DNA of 64,000 nucleotides, taken from Isoalcanivorax pacificus W11-5. GTDB taxonomy: Bacteria > Pseudomonadota > Gammaproteobacteria > Pseudomonadales > Alcanivoracaceae. The DNA lies in contig NZ_CP004387.1 in assembly GCF_000299335.2 (NCBI RefSeq), forward strand, positions 2,108,001-2,172,000. The letters are read 5' to 3'. The notes under the pieces were generated by a model. That model had not been told where the DNA came from, ran no database searches, and saw only the letters and a program-made list of their open reading frames with translations. Within the stretch, counting starts at the first letter, position 1, and each line of letters starts with the position of its first letter. Below are positions 26,310-35,140 of this stretch, one piece after another. A program made the position numbers and the translations under genes.

Positions 26310-27140
26310 TTACTTGCCAGCCACTGTAATAGTAGTGCCCGACAGGCTCAAGCCATTGATGTACACATTACCAAGAGCGTTTCCGCCGCCAAGTACCAAG
26401 CTATCCACTGTCACACCTGCGATGGAACCATCAAGTGCGATACGCAGACCCGCCGGGTTATTCGTACCATCCTCAAGAGATACGGTGGTATCACTAATAT
26501 CCAAATCGTCGATAAGGATCGAACTGGCAGCAATGGAGCCACCACCCGCAGCATCGTTCAGAGAGAAGTTGGTGATTGTTACATCGCCAATATTACCATT
26601 CGTGATGTTGATGAAGTTTTCCGCCCCATCACCAAGCTGAACCTGCAACTCCAAGCTAGCAATACTGATGTTCATGGAATCCAGGATAGCCGTCTGGGAG
26701 GGAGCAACACCCGCCAAAGCAGCAGTAGTGGAGTCAGCCGCTTGGTGAGTTGCAGAAGCTGCCTTGCCGGTGTCAATCACATAAATGTCACCGGTATCCA
26801 GAGACAAGCCAGCTACGTTCACATCGACTACCAGCACACCATTCGTAGAGTCACCAGCTGCATCAATCTCCAGACCGACAGTACCGGCAAGAGCCATGCC
26901 CCGGATCAAAATACCACCAGTCTGATCGAAAGTAGCCAAGCCGACTGGAGTAGCGTTTGTCAGGCCAGTCGTATCATCGATCAACACATTCATGGTCTGG
27001 TTCAAACCAAGAGTAATGCTGATACCGTCCTGACCCGTCACCCCGGAGAGCGCCGCATCGTCCATAGCCTGCATGGCAAAACCAGTAGCAGGCAGAGTGG
27101 CGATAGCGGAGACGAGAGCGAGTTTCCTGAAAACTTTCAT
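26310..27140 (-). CDS. filA: FilA-like exported protein, probable major subunit
   Basis: A 276-residue exported protein. The signal peptide runs to Ala22 (TGFA|M), followed by the leader-like MDDAALSGVTGQ at 26-37, and then a mature chain of short repeated beta-type stretches rich in Ile, Val, Asp, Asn, Thr and Gly (for example SILIDDLDISDTTVSLED and NGNIGDVTITNFSLND). This suggests a beta-helix or polymer-forming surface protein. No Cys occurs in the mature part. ATG 27140 has AGGAG 7-8 bases upstream. A terminator follows directly, and the cluster filB-F lies downstream. In Acinetobacter the equivalent gene is annotated as a putative pilus assembly protein; true pilus function is unproven. 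Confidence 0.8.
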   Translation of the reverse strand: MKVFRKLALVSAIATLPATGFAMQAMDDAALSGVTGQDGISITLGLNQTMNVLIDDTTGLTNATPVGLATFDQTGGILIRGMALAGTVGLEIDAAGDSTNGVLVVDVNVAGLSLDTGDIYVIDTGKAASATHQAADSTTAALAGVAPSQTAILDSMNISIASLELQVQLGDGAENFINITNGNIGDVTITNFSLNDAAGGGSIAASSILIDDLDISDTTVSLEDGTNNPAGLRIALDGSIAGVTVDSLVLGGGNALGNVYINGLSLSGTTITVAGK

Positions 27141-27268
27141 TTATTATCTCCTACGCGTGCACACGCTTATTATTTTCTTGTAGTGCTGACCCGACCTTTT
27201 TGGTGGCTGGTATCAGTCAGGCCTCACCTTAACATTCCATATACAAAACCATCAATAACCGTTACGAA

Positions 27269-27285
27269 CGTTCACTGAGCGTTCA
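27269..27285. repeat. 11-bp-phased direct repeat upstream of filA
   Basis: Two copies of cgttca (tgaacg on the filA strand) start 11 bp apart, which places them on the same face of the helix about 130-145 bp upstream of the filA start. This is a typical layout for tandem binding by a response regulator or activator, but no specific regulator is implied. Confidence 0.45.
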
Positions 27286-27383
27286 TATGCTCACAAAGCA
27301 ATGAAAGATAAAGGGTTTTTATCGGCCTACGAAAATCGCCCCAGCGCCCCGACAGGCGCCGTTCGTCGCTTCGCCGGATGTCA

Positions 27384-27400
27384 CGTTACACAATGTAACG
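27384..27400. promoter_or_regulatory. Perfect 17-bp palindrome, candidate operator
   Basis: cgttaca (27384-27390) and tgtaacg (27394-27400) pair perfectly around caa. It lies 95-110 bp upstream of the pabB start and about 245 bp upstream of filA. The size and symmetry suit a dimeric transcription factor. Confidence 0.5.
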
Positions 27401-27494
27401 CACGAGCGTGCCTGCATCACAATTCGGCCATTGTCGCGACGGACGTGCCGGGACGTTACACTCTGCGCCCGCCACCGGTGTTACCGAGAGCTGC

Positions 27495-28643
27495 ATGACC
27501 CACACCTCCGCCCCCTTCCCACTGGCAGCCTTTCACGATGGCCAGAGCTGGCGACTGTGCCATCAGCCCGCCAGGACGCTGACGGTCGCGATAACCGATC
27601 GGGATGATTTGCAGGCATTGCCGGCGCAGGTAAACCAATGGCTTGCGGCAGGCCCGGACCGCCTGGCTGTGGGCTTGATCAGCTACGAAGCGGCCGCCCT
27701 GCTGCACCATCCGGACTGCACCCACGCATCGCCCCTGCCTGCTGCGGTCGTTCATCTTTATACGGACACACCAGCCAGCGCTCCCCTCCCCCCGGCTGCT
27801 CACGACGACTCTTTCAGGCTGACCACGCCCTTTGCGCCGGACTGGTCCCGAGCGGGATATCTTGCCGCGCTGGAGCGCATCCAGGCCTACCTGCGCGCTG
27901 GAGACTGCTATCAGGTGAATCTGGCCCAGCGATTCAGCAGTCGCTTTACCGGCCATCCCTGGAATGCCTGGCGGGCACTGGTAGCGGCCCATCCAGCCCC
28001 GCACGCCTGCTACTTCGACTACGGCGAGGGGGCTGTTTTCGGCGTTTCACCAGAGCGCTTTCTCTCCGTGCGTGGCCGCACTGTCGTGACGGAACCCATC
28101 AAGGGCAGCCAGCCCCGGGGACGAACGCCCGAGGAAGATGACTTTCTGGGTGACCTGCTGTTGCGCAGCGACAAGGACCGAGCTGAAAACCTGATGATCG
28201 TCGACCTGCTGCGCAATGACCTCGGGCAGTTATGCGAGCCAGGCAGCATCGAAGCCGAACCGTTATTCCAGCTCAGGCGCTTTTCCAACGTACAGCATCT
28301 GGTTTCCACCGTGCGGGGCACACTGCGCACCGGGATCAGCCCGCTGGAGGCCCTGCTGGCCTGCTTTCCCGGCGGCTCCATCACGGGGGCACCGAAGCGA
28401 CGCGCGATGGAGATCATCCGTGAACTGGAGCCCGGCCCGCGCGGCTTCTATTGCGGCAGTCTGTTCTGGCAACGCAGCAACGGGGCGTTTGATTCCAGCA
28501 TCCTCATCCGCACCTTGCAGGCGCGGAACGGTCAACTGGTGTGCCATGGCGGCGGCGGCATCGTGCACGATTCTGATCCCGCTCAGGAATACGCGGAGAG
28601 CCTGTTCAAGGTGGAAAAGCTGATGGCGGCGCTGGAGCGCTGA
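27495..28643 (+). CDS. pabB: Aminodeoxychorismate synthase component I
   Basis: PabB makes 4-amino-4-deoxychorismate from chorismate for folate synthesis, with ammonia from a PabA glutaminase encoded elsewhere. This 382-residue copy has the chorismate-binding domain in its C-terminal two thirds: RIQAYLRAGDCYQVNLAQRF, the PIKGSQPRGRTPEED motif with the active-site Lys, DLLRNDLGQLCEPGS, GGSITGAPKRRAMEII and the final GGGIVHDSDPAQEYAE. The N-terminal part is shorter than in many anthranilate synthases, which fits PabB. ATG 27495 follows GAGAG. It stands alone and is convergent with thrH. Confidence 0.92.
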   Translation: MTHTSAPFPLAAFHDGQSWRLCHQPARTLTVAITDRDDLQALPAQVNQWLAAGPDRLAVGLISYEAAALLHHPDCTHASPLPAAVVHLYTDTPASAPLPPAAHDDSFRLTTPFAPDWSRAGYLAALERIQAYLRAGDCYQVNLAQRFSSRFTGHPWNAWRALVAAHPAPHACYFDYGEGAVFGVSPERFLSVRGRTVVTEPIKGSQPRGRTPEEDDFLGDLLLRSDKDRAENLMIVDLLRNDLGQLCEPGSIEAEPLFQLRRFSNVQHLVSTVRGTLRTGISPLEALLACFPGGSITGAPKRRAMEIIRELEPGPRGFYCGSLFWQRSNGAFDSSILIRTLQARNGQLVCHGGGGIVHDSDPAQEYAESLFKVEKLMAALER

Positions 28644-28678
28644 ACCGGCTGTGGCACAGCCGGCCCAGTGCCCGGACC

Positions 28679-29296
28679 TTACAGCGACAGGTCGCGCACG
28701 CTGGCCTTGAGGATTTCCTGCTTCAGATCTTCGTAGGTGTGTACAGCGGGGAACTGCGGGAATTCATCTATCACATTCTGCGGCGCATGGAACAGGATAC
28801 CTGCATCCGCTTCGGCCAGCATGGTGGTGTCATTGTAGGAATCCCCGGCGGCAATGACGCGATACTGCAAGCCGTGAAACGCCTGTACCGACATGCGCTT
28901 CGGATCTTTCTGGCGCAGTCTGTAATCGGTGATGCGCCCTGCCTCATTCACTTCCAGGCGGTGGCACAGCAGCGTCGGCCAGCCCAGTTGCCGCATCAGC
29001 GGCTGGGCAAACTCGTAGAAGGTATCGGAGAGGATCACCACCTGGAAACGCTCGCGCAGCCAGTCCACGAACTCGCGCGCGCCCTCCATGGGGCCCATCT
29101 CGTTAATCACCGCCTGGATATCCGGCAGGCCATAACCGTGCTCGTCGAGAATGCGCAGGCGCTGCTTCATCAGCACATCGTAATCCGGGATATCACGGGT
29201 TGTGGCACGCAGGGCCTCGATGCCGGTGCGCTCGGCGAAATTGATCCAGATTTCCGGTACCAGTACACCTTCCAGATCAAGACAGACGATTTCCAC
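28679..29296 (-). CDS. thrH: Bifunctional phosphoserine phosphatase / homoserine phosphotransferase ThrH
   Basis: A HAD-superfamily protein. Starting at GTG 29296 gives 205 residues, the length I recall for ThrH of Pseudomonas, with GGGGGA just upstream. The HAD nucleophile region CLDLEGVLVPEIW contains Asp7 and Glu9. Motif II is VVILSDTFYEF, the motif III region has RQKDPKR, and motif IV is AAGDSYNDTTML. ThrH dephosphorylates phosphoserine and can pass the phosphate to homoserine, linking serine and threonine synthesis. It is divergent from cysH, which could make sense because serine is the precursor of cysteine. Confidence 0.92.
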   Translation of the reverse strand: MEIVCLDLEGVLVPEIWINFAERTGIEALRATTRDIPDYDVLMKQRLRILDEHGYGLPDIQAVINEMGPMEGAREFVDWLRERFQVVILSDTFYEFAQPLMRQLGWPTLLCHRLEVNEAGRITDYRLRQKDPKRMSVQAFHGLQYRVIAAGDSYNDTTMLAEADAGILFHAPQNVIDEFPQFPAVHTYEDLKQEILKASVRDLSL

Positions 29297-29477
29297 GATA
29301 TCCCCCAGGGTGGCAGTAATTGATTGGGCGGCGCCAATGTAGCCGCCCGCCCCGGCCAATGCAACGGCCCGGCCCGGTGTGGTCCGGCCGGCATAACCTT
29401 AGAACCAGACCGTAGTTCAGCCTGGCCAGCCACGCTGATAGACTGGCCAGCCCCGATCAAGACCCGCAAGGACCACC

Positions 29478-30203
29478 ATGACCCTGACCGAACAGGACAT
29501 CCGGCAATGGGACCAGGCACTGCAACAGGCCACGCCACGCAAGCTGCTGGAGGAGGCGTTCAGCCGCTTCGACAATATCGCCATCTCCTTCAGCGGCGCC
29601 GAGGACGTGGTGCTGATTGACCTCGCCGTCCGCCTGCGGCCCGATGTACGCGTCTTCACCCTGGATACCGGTCGCCTGCACGCAGAGACTTACCGCTTCC
29701 TGGATCAGGTCCGTGAGCGCTACAAGGTCGACATTGAGGTGATGTTCCCGCAGGCCGAGGCAGTCCAGAAACTGGTCACCGAAAAGGGCCTGTTCAGCTT
29801 CTACCGGGATACCCATCACGAGTGCTGCGGGATCCGCAAAGTGGAGCCACTGAAACGCAAGCTGGCCACCCTGGACGCCTGGATCACCGGACAGCGCAAG
29901 GACCAGTCCCCGACCCGCACCGACATTCCCCTGGTACAACTGGATACCGGGCTGGCCGCACCGGGCCGGCAACTGGTGAAGTTCAATCCGCTGGCAAACT
30001 GGTCATCCGGGCGCGTGTGGGACTATATCCGCGGCAATGAGCTGCCCTACAACAGCCTGCACGAACGCGGTTTCGTCTCCATCGGTTGCGAACCCTGCAC
30101 CCGCCCCGTGCTGCCCAACCAGCATGAGCGCGAGGGGCGCTGGTGGTGGGAAGAGGCAACCCAGAAAGAGTGTGGCCTGCACGCGGTGAACATACACGAC
30201 TGA
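29478..30203 (+). CDS. cysH: Adenylylsulfate (APS) reductase
   Basis: CysH reduces activated sulfate to sulfite. The 241-residue protein has the PAPS/APS reductase fold with [14 protein letters not shown] and [12 protein letters not shown]. It carries the four-Cys set of the iron-sulfur, APS-using branch: Cys116-Cys117 in HECCGIRK and Cys204/Cys207 in IGCEPCTR. The catalytic Cys232 lies in KECGLH near the C-terminus. The predicted substrate is therefore APS rather than PAPS. It is followed by a strong terminator and faces cysB, its likely activator gene. The sulfite reductase that uses the product is at 58.9 kb. Confidence 0.95.
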   Translation: MTLTEQDIRQWDQALQQATPRKLLEEAFSRFDNIAISFSGAEDVVLIDLAVRLRPDVRVFTLDTGRLHAETYRFLDQVRERYKVDIEVMFPQAEAVQKLVTEKGLFSFYRDTHHECCGIRKVEPLKRKLATLDAWITGQRKDQSPTRTDIPLVQLDTGLAAPGRQLVKFNPLANWSSGRVWDYIRGNELPYNSLHERGFVSIGCEPCTRPVLPNQHEREGRWWWEEATQKECGLHAVNIHD

Positions 30204-30234
30204 TCCGCGATAACGGCACAGACAGCAGGGGAAA

Positions 30235-30260
30235 CGGGGCACGACAGTGCCCCGCTCTTC
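30235..30260 (+). terminator. Intrinsic terminator between cysH and cysB
   Basis: A perfect 8-bp stem cggggcac (30235-30242) / gtgccccg (30247-30254) with loop gaca is followed by ctcttctt on the plus strand. It ends directly at the cysB stop codon (30261) of the convergent gene. Confidence 0.8.
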
Positions 30261-31247
<987 letters not shown>

Positions 31248-31299
31248 TTATAAGAACTGGCCCAAGTATGCTACCTGCGCATAAAAGATGCCATGGGGG

Positions 31300-32220
31300 C
31301 TAGCGCTTGGCCGGCACCTTGGGCTCATTACTGATCCCATGTGGCACATGCCCGGCCGCCACATGGCGGGCGGCGGATTCACAGTGGCCCTGCTGGTCGT
31401 CAAAGAACACATCCGCAGCAAAGGCATCCAGGAACGCGCCCTTGTCCAGCCCGCCCAGGAACAGGCTCTCGTCGATCCGGATATCCCAGGCCCGCAACGT
31501 GCGCACCACCCGCTCGTGGGCCGGCGCCGAACGGGCCGTCACCAGGGCGGTGCGGATCGGGCTGTTGTCAGGGTCGAACTCGCTTTGCAGCTTGTGCAAC
31601 GCCGCCAGAAAGCCCTTGAAGGGACCGCCCGACAGCGGCTCCCGCGCCGCGCGCCGCTCGTTCTCGGTGAAAGCCTCAAGACCGGATTCCTGAAAGATGC
31701 GTTCGGAATCATCCGAGAACAGCACCGCGTCGCCGTCAAAGGCGATGCGCAACTGGCCGTCATCACGGCTGCTGGTGCCGCCGGACAGAATGGTTGCGGC
31801 CGCGTAGCCGGCGTTGAGCGCCTCACGCACATCATCCTGGTCGGTGGACAGGAACAAGTGCGCACCAAAGGCCGACACGTAACGGTGCGGGCTGTGCCCA
31901 CCGGCGAAGGCCGCGCGGGTAATGGGGAGCTGATAGTACTCAATGGAGTTGAACACCCGCAGGCCGGTGTCCGAGCTATTGCGTGACAGCAGTATCACTT
32001 CCACGCGCGGCTCACCGCCGGCCCTTTCGTTGATCTTGAGGAGCTTGCGCACCAGCGGAAAGGCATCCCCCGGCTCCAGCACTTCGTCTTCATGGGTAAT
32101 CTGATAGGCCTGATAGGCTTCCAGGCCCTCATTTTCATAGACACGATGGCTGTCAGACAGGTTGAACAGCGCTCGCGAGCTGATCGCCACCACCAGCTTT
32201 CCTGCAAAACTTACCGGCAT
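31300..32220 (-). CDS. Cytosolic 5'-nucleotidase family protein
   Basis: A 306-residue member of the 5'-nucleotidase family related to eukaryotic cytosolic NT5C1 and common in gammaproteobacteria. Segments recalling the family are VAISSRALFNLSDSHRVYE at the N-terminus, the LSRNSSDTGLRVFNSI region, RIAFDGDAVLFSDDSERIF (HAD-like Asp residues) and LFLGGLDKGAFLDAF with DVFFDDQQGHCE near the end. It presumably dephosphorylates nucleoside monophosphates. Start ATG 32220 (MPVSFAGKLVVAIS) has AGGA upstream, and the longer open frame upstream lacks family character. It is an isolated gene. Confidence 0.85.
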   Translation of the reverse strand: MPVSFAGKLVVAISSRALFNLSDSHRVYENEGLEAYQAYQITHEDEVLEPGDAFPLVRKLLKINERAGGEPRVEVILLSRNSSDTGLRVFNSIEYYQLPITRAAFAGGHSPHRYVSAFGAHLFLSTDQDDVREALNAGYAAATILSGGTSSRDDGQLRIAFDGDAVLFSDDSERIFQESGLEAFTENERRAAREPLSGGPFKGFLAALHKLQSEFDPDNSPIRTALVTARSAPAHERVVRTLRAWDIRIDESLFLGGLDKGAFLDAFAADVFFDDQQGHCESAARHVAAGHVPHGISNEPKVPAKR

Positions 32221-32495
32221 CGTCAGTGTTCCTGGCAGAAAGAGTTTCGCGACTGGCCACGACACGCACCAGACAAGTGCAATGGGGCCGCCTTTTTGCC
32301 CGGCGCCACCGGCCCGTGCACCAGGGGCGGCCCGTCGGCATTTGCCGCCGGGCGGATATGTTGTAGGCCCGGAATTTCTGGCATAAAGTTGCGAACATGT
32401 TATCGGGTGCAGAGGCCCTGCCCCGGTTTCCGTCAACCAGCTTCGCCGATACGTGACGCGAAGTCACCTGCAACCCAGGGGAAAGGGAGTCATCC

Positions 32496-33173
32496 ATGGC
32501 CGCAAAGAAGGTAAAAGACCGGGTAGAAGAGTTGCAAGAGCAGATCCGCAAGCTGGCTGAGCGCTTCGATCAGGAGCGCGAAAAACAGATCGCAGCCCTG
32601 GAGCAGCAGCTCGAGAAAGCACGCGAGCGCGTCTCTGTCGAAATCAAGCGCCAGCGTGAAAACCTGGGCAACTTCGAGAAACTGCAGACGGAATACCGTG
32701 ACAAGGCCAACGCCAACCTGAAGAAACAGGTTGAGCGTGCCCGCAAGACCGTGGAAGAGACCCGCCAGCGGGTCAATGATTCCGAAACCCGCCGCATGCT
32801 GCTGGAAGCCGAAGTCAAGGTGCTGAAGGCAACTGCCAAGCAGGCCAACAGCCTGGCCAAGGTAATCAGCCAGTACGAGAAAGACCTGGAAAAGCGCGCG
32901 CGCGAAATCGAGAAGAAGGTCAAACCCGCGGTGAAGAAGGCAGCCGCCAGCAAAGCCCCTGCGAAAAAGGCCCCGGCCAGAAAAGCCAAGGCCGCCGTGA
33001 AGAAACCCGCGGCGAAGAAGGCGGCTGCCAGCAAACCGGCGGCCAAAAAAGCTCCGGCAAAGCCGGCAAAGAAAGCACCGACAAAGAAAGCACCAGCCAA
33101 AAAAGCCCCGGCGAAAAAGGCGCCAGCGAAGAAAGCCGCGGCCCCGACCAGCACACCGCAAGACAACGGCTGA
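32496..33173 (+). CDS. algP: AlgP-like coiled-coil protein with Lys/Ala/Pro-rich histone-H1-like tail
   Basis: A 225-residue protein in two parts. Residues about 5-140 are a continuous charged coiled coil (ELQEQIRKLAERFDQEREKQ and so on). Residues about 145-215 are a low-complexity basic tail built of KAPAKKA, KPAAKKA and KAAAKA-type units, like the C-terminus of histone H1. AlgP (AlgR3) of Pseudomonas, a DNA-binding regulator of alginate genes, has the same plan. Here it is probably a general nucleoid-associated protein. The repeated AAA/AAG-GCC codons make this stretch prone to unit gain and loss. GGGGAAAGGGAG precedes the ATG, and a strong terminator follows. Confidence 0.82.
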   Translation: MAAKKVKDRVEELQEQIRKLAERFDQEREKQIAALEQQLEKARERVSVEIKRQRENLGNFEKLQTEYRDKANANLKKQVERARKTVEETRQRVNDSETRRMLLEAEVKVLKATAKQANSLAKVISQYEKDLEKRAREIEKKVKPAVKKAAASKAPAKKAPARKAKAAVKKPAAKKAAASKPAAKKAPAKPAKKAPTKKAPAKKAPAKKAPAKKAAAPTSTPQDNG

Positions 33174-33199
33174 TCGCTCCACGCGATTCGTCGACGAAC

Positions 33200-33227
33200 A
33201 AAGGGGCCGCAAGGCCCCTTTGTTTTT
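33200..33227 (+). terminator. Intrinsic terminator after the AlgP-like gene
   Basis: A 9-bp stem aaaggggcc (33200-33208) / ggccccttt (33213-33221) with tetraloop gcaa is followed by gttttt. Because the arms end in A and T runs it can also serve the convergent gene on the minus strand. Confidence 0.88.
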
Positions 33228-33245
33228 CCCGCCCGCCCTGTCTGG

Positions 33246-33920
33246 TCAGGCTGGCGTCAGCAGCATGCCACTGAAATGACGCACCACCGGCTCCTTGTGC
33301 GGGCGCCCCAGCGCAGGCAAGCCTTTTTCCACCGCCATATAGGCCGCTTTCTGGATGGTCTTGCGGGCCGTGGCCACCACGCCCCGGTTGAATGCGTTGA
33401 GCTTCACACAGCCCACCAGGCCATCGAAGTAATGGCGCAGTGCGTCGTCACACAGACGGCACATGACCGTGACCAGATCACGGGAATAACCGCTCTCGCC
33501 CGACAGATATCCCTCGAACACCCGTTGCAGCTCGGCACCGCCGTCACCGTCCAGCGGGAACGCCAGGTACAGGCGGCCCTCACGCTCGATGGTCAGGCTA
33601 CGGAAATGCGCGGCCAGCGCCTGCTGCTCCGCCGGGCCAGCCTTGCCGACCAGATTGCGCACCAGGGCCCGGGCCGCCTTGTTGATGATCTTCACGCCAC
33701 CCTGCACCATCGTCGCGACACCGCCCTGCACCCCGACAGCCTCGATCGGCCCGTCAAAGAATGCGGCCAGCAGATCGTTCAGGAAATCGTCCAGCAACAC
33801 GTTCAGCAACGCACTCTGATCGGCGACCGGCGACGCCGCCGCCTCACGCAGGAACTGGTCAAGACGCTCATGCAACGCATCAGACGCGGGAAACGCCACA
33901 CGCACGGGCTGGCTACTCAT
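33246..33920 (-). CDS. Conserved hypothetical protein
   Basis: A 224-residue cytosolic protein without signal peptide or membrane segment. The sequence is mostly helical, with an N-terminal VAFPASDALHERLDQFLREA segment, an acidic LLNVLLDDFLNDLLAAFFDGP helix (21 residues with flanks omitted here) and a C-terminal KTIQKAAYMAVEKGLPALG helix. It contains two Cys in VMCRLCDD, too little to call a metal site. I do not recognise the family. CGGAG precedes ATG 33920. It is convergent with the AlgP-like gene. Confidence 0.7.
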   Translation of the reverse strand: MSSQPVRVAFPASDALHERLDQFLREAAASPVADQSALLNVLLDDFLNDLLAAFFDGPIEAVGVQGGVATMVQGGVKIINKAARALVRNLVGKAGPAEQQALAAHFRSLTIEREGRLYLAFPLDGDGGAELQRVFEGYLSGESGYSRDLVTVMCRLCDDALRHYFDGLVGCVKLNAFNRGVVATARKTIQKAAYMAVEKGLPALGRPHKEPVVRHFSGMLLTPA

Positions 33921-34029
33921 GGGATACTCCGAAAGACTGAATTAGGCAGGCCCGGCATTGTAACCAGCCGTTCGTCGGAGCCGTTGACCGGGAAGAAACT
34001 GCGTCACGGCGATAAAGCCGATGACAGGC

Positions 34030-34467
34030 TCACCGCCAGCGCGGCAAGGCCTCCAGAAGACGGCGGGCCGCGTTCGTCACGGCCTCGCCCTGCTCTGCCT
34101 CAAGCGCCTCGCGCTGCCGGTCCTGCGCACGCCGTTCCGGCCGGGGCAGCGCCTGCCGCCGCGCGCCGATCGCCAGGGATGACGCGGCCTCCGCCAGACG
34201 GTGAATAGCTGCCAGGTCCACCGGCTGCGCCGGCGACACCACCAGCAGGTCCAGCAATGCCGACAGACGCAGCGCGCCCTCGGTGACATTCACCTGTTGC
34301 TGCACCACCGCACGCGCCAATACCTCAAGTTGATCGACCAGCATGCCCTGCCGCGCCTGTGTCTGCGCCAGCCGTCGCTGCTGCCGGTGCCAGACACGGC
34401 GCCACAACCAGGCGGCATAAAGCGCCAGGCCCAGCACCACCAACAGCGCCACTATCCACCAGATCAT
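34030..34467 (-). CDS. DUF2489-type membrane-anchored protein
   Basis: A 145-residue protein with one N-terminal membrane helix (MIWWIVALLVVLGLALYAAW), then a basic stop-transfer sequence (RRVWHRQQRR) and a long helical cytosolic part. The pattern, with WHRQQRRLAQTQARQ followed by an LLDLLV...DLAAIHRL segment, matches the DUF2489 family of gammaproteobacteria as I remember it. Function is unknown. Start ATG 34467 was chosen because it begins the membrane helix and has GGGAG upstream; the frame is open 112 codons further but reads as non-coding. It is divergent from the next gene across about 200 bp. Confidence 0.7.
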   Translation of the reverse strand: MIWWIVALLVVLGLALYAAWLWRRVWHRQQRRLAQTQARQGMLVDQLEVLARAVVQQQVNVTEGALRLSALLDLLVVSPAQPVDLAAIHRLAEAASSLAIGARRQALPRPERRAQDRQREALEAEQGEAVTNAARRLLEALPRWR

Positions 34468-34669
34468 CCGCGCGCTTCTCCCAGGGGTTGTGTCACAGGA
34501 CGTTGAAGGGTGTAAAAAAACGGGAGCAGTCCAAACATCCGCCGCCCCGGCGTGGTCCGAGTGTAACAACGTCACGCCAGCGCCACGCAGACGGCGCAGA
34601 CTGACCGTCGTGCCGCGCGTTGATTTTCGCCTGACGCGCCGCCATTGTAACGGCTTTAAGGAGAAGGGT

Positions 34670-35107
34670 GTGCTTGCTGCACTGGAACAGACGCTGACAC
34701 CGCTGTGGGAGATCGTCGAGCCATGGATGCCGGCGCTGGTGGGCCTGGGCATTGTCATGGCGATTGCCTCCACCTTCGCCATTCCCTGGCTGATCGTGCG
34801 CATGCCCGCCGACTATTTCACCACCCGGCGCAAACCGGACATCGACCGGGGCCTGATCGCGACACTGGTGTGGTTGCTGCGCAATGCACTCGCCATATTG
34901 CTGGTGCTGGCAGGCATGGTGATGCTGGTGCTGCCCGGCCAGGGCCTGCTGACGATCCTGATCGGCGTCGGCATCAGCACCTTCCCGGGGAAATACCGTC
35001 TGGAACGCGCTATCATGCGCCGCTCTGCGGTGTTCCGCAGCGCCAACTGGATCCGCCGCCGGGCGAACCGGGCACCGCTGGACTATCCGGCCGCAGACAA
35101 TCACTGA
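34670..35107 (+). CDS. Small membrane protein, PGPGW-like
   Basis: A 145-residue protein starting at GTG 34670 with AAGGAG 6-7 bases upstream. Two hydrophobic segments are visible: about residues 22-42 (GLGIVMAIASTFAIPWLIV) and 65-98 (WLLRNALAILLVLAGMVMLV). The latter runs into LPGQGLLTILIGVGIS, which resembles the PGPGW motif of a family of putative transmembrane proteins. A basic tail follows (KYRLERAIMRRSAVFRSANW). Function is unknown. It lies 33 bp upstream of mtnA on the same strand and may be cotranscribed with the methionine salvage genes. Confidence 0.68.
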   Translation: MLAALEQTLTPLWEIVEPWMPALVGLGIVMAIASTFAIPWLIVRMPADYFTTRRKPDIDRGLIATLVWLLRNALAILLVLAGMVMLVLPGQGLLTILIGVGISTFPGKYRLERAIMRRSAVFRSANWIRRRANRAPLDYPAADNH

Positions 35108-35140
35108 ACAGCACACTGACAACACACTGACGGAGACGCC

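Larger units (their letters stand above)
27141..27494. other. Intergenic region between divergent filA and pabB
   Basis: This 354-bp gap has no convincing gene. It holds two notable repeats: cgttca at 27269-27274 and 27280-27285 (direct, 11 bp apart), and the palindrome cgttaca-caa-tgtaacg at 27384-27400, with another acgttaca copy near 27452. These are candidate regulator sites for filA (minus) or pabB (plus). I could not place a confident core promoter for either gene. Confidence 0.5.

Noticed and set aside
32930-33150. Short-period repeats that could look like a CRISPR or satellite array
   Set aside because: They are codon repeats (Lys-Ala-Pro units) inside an intact reading frame, with no constant repeat-spacer structure.
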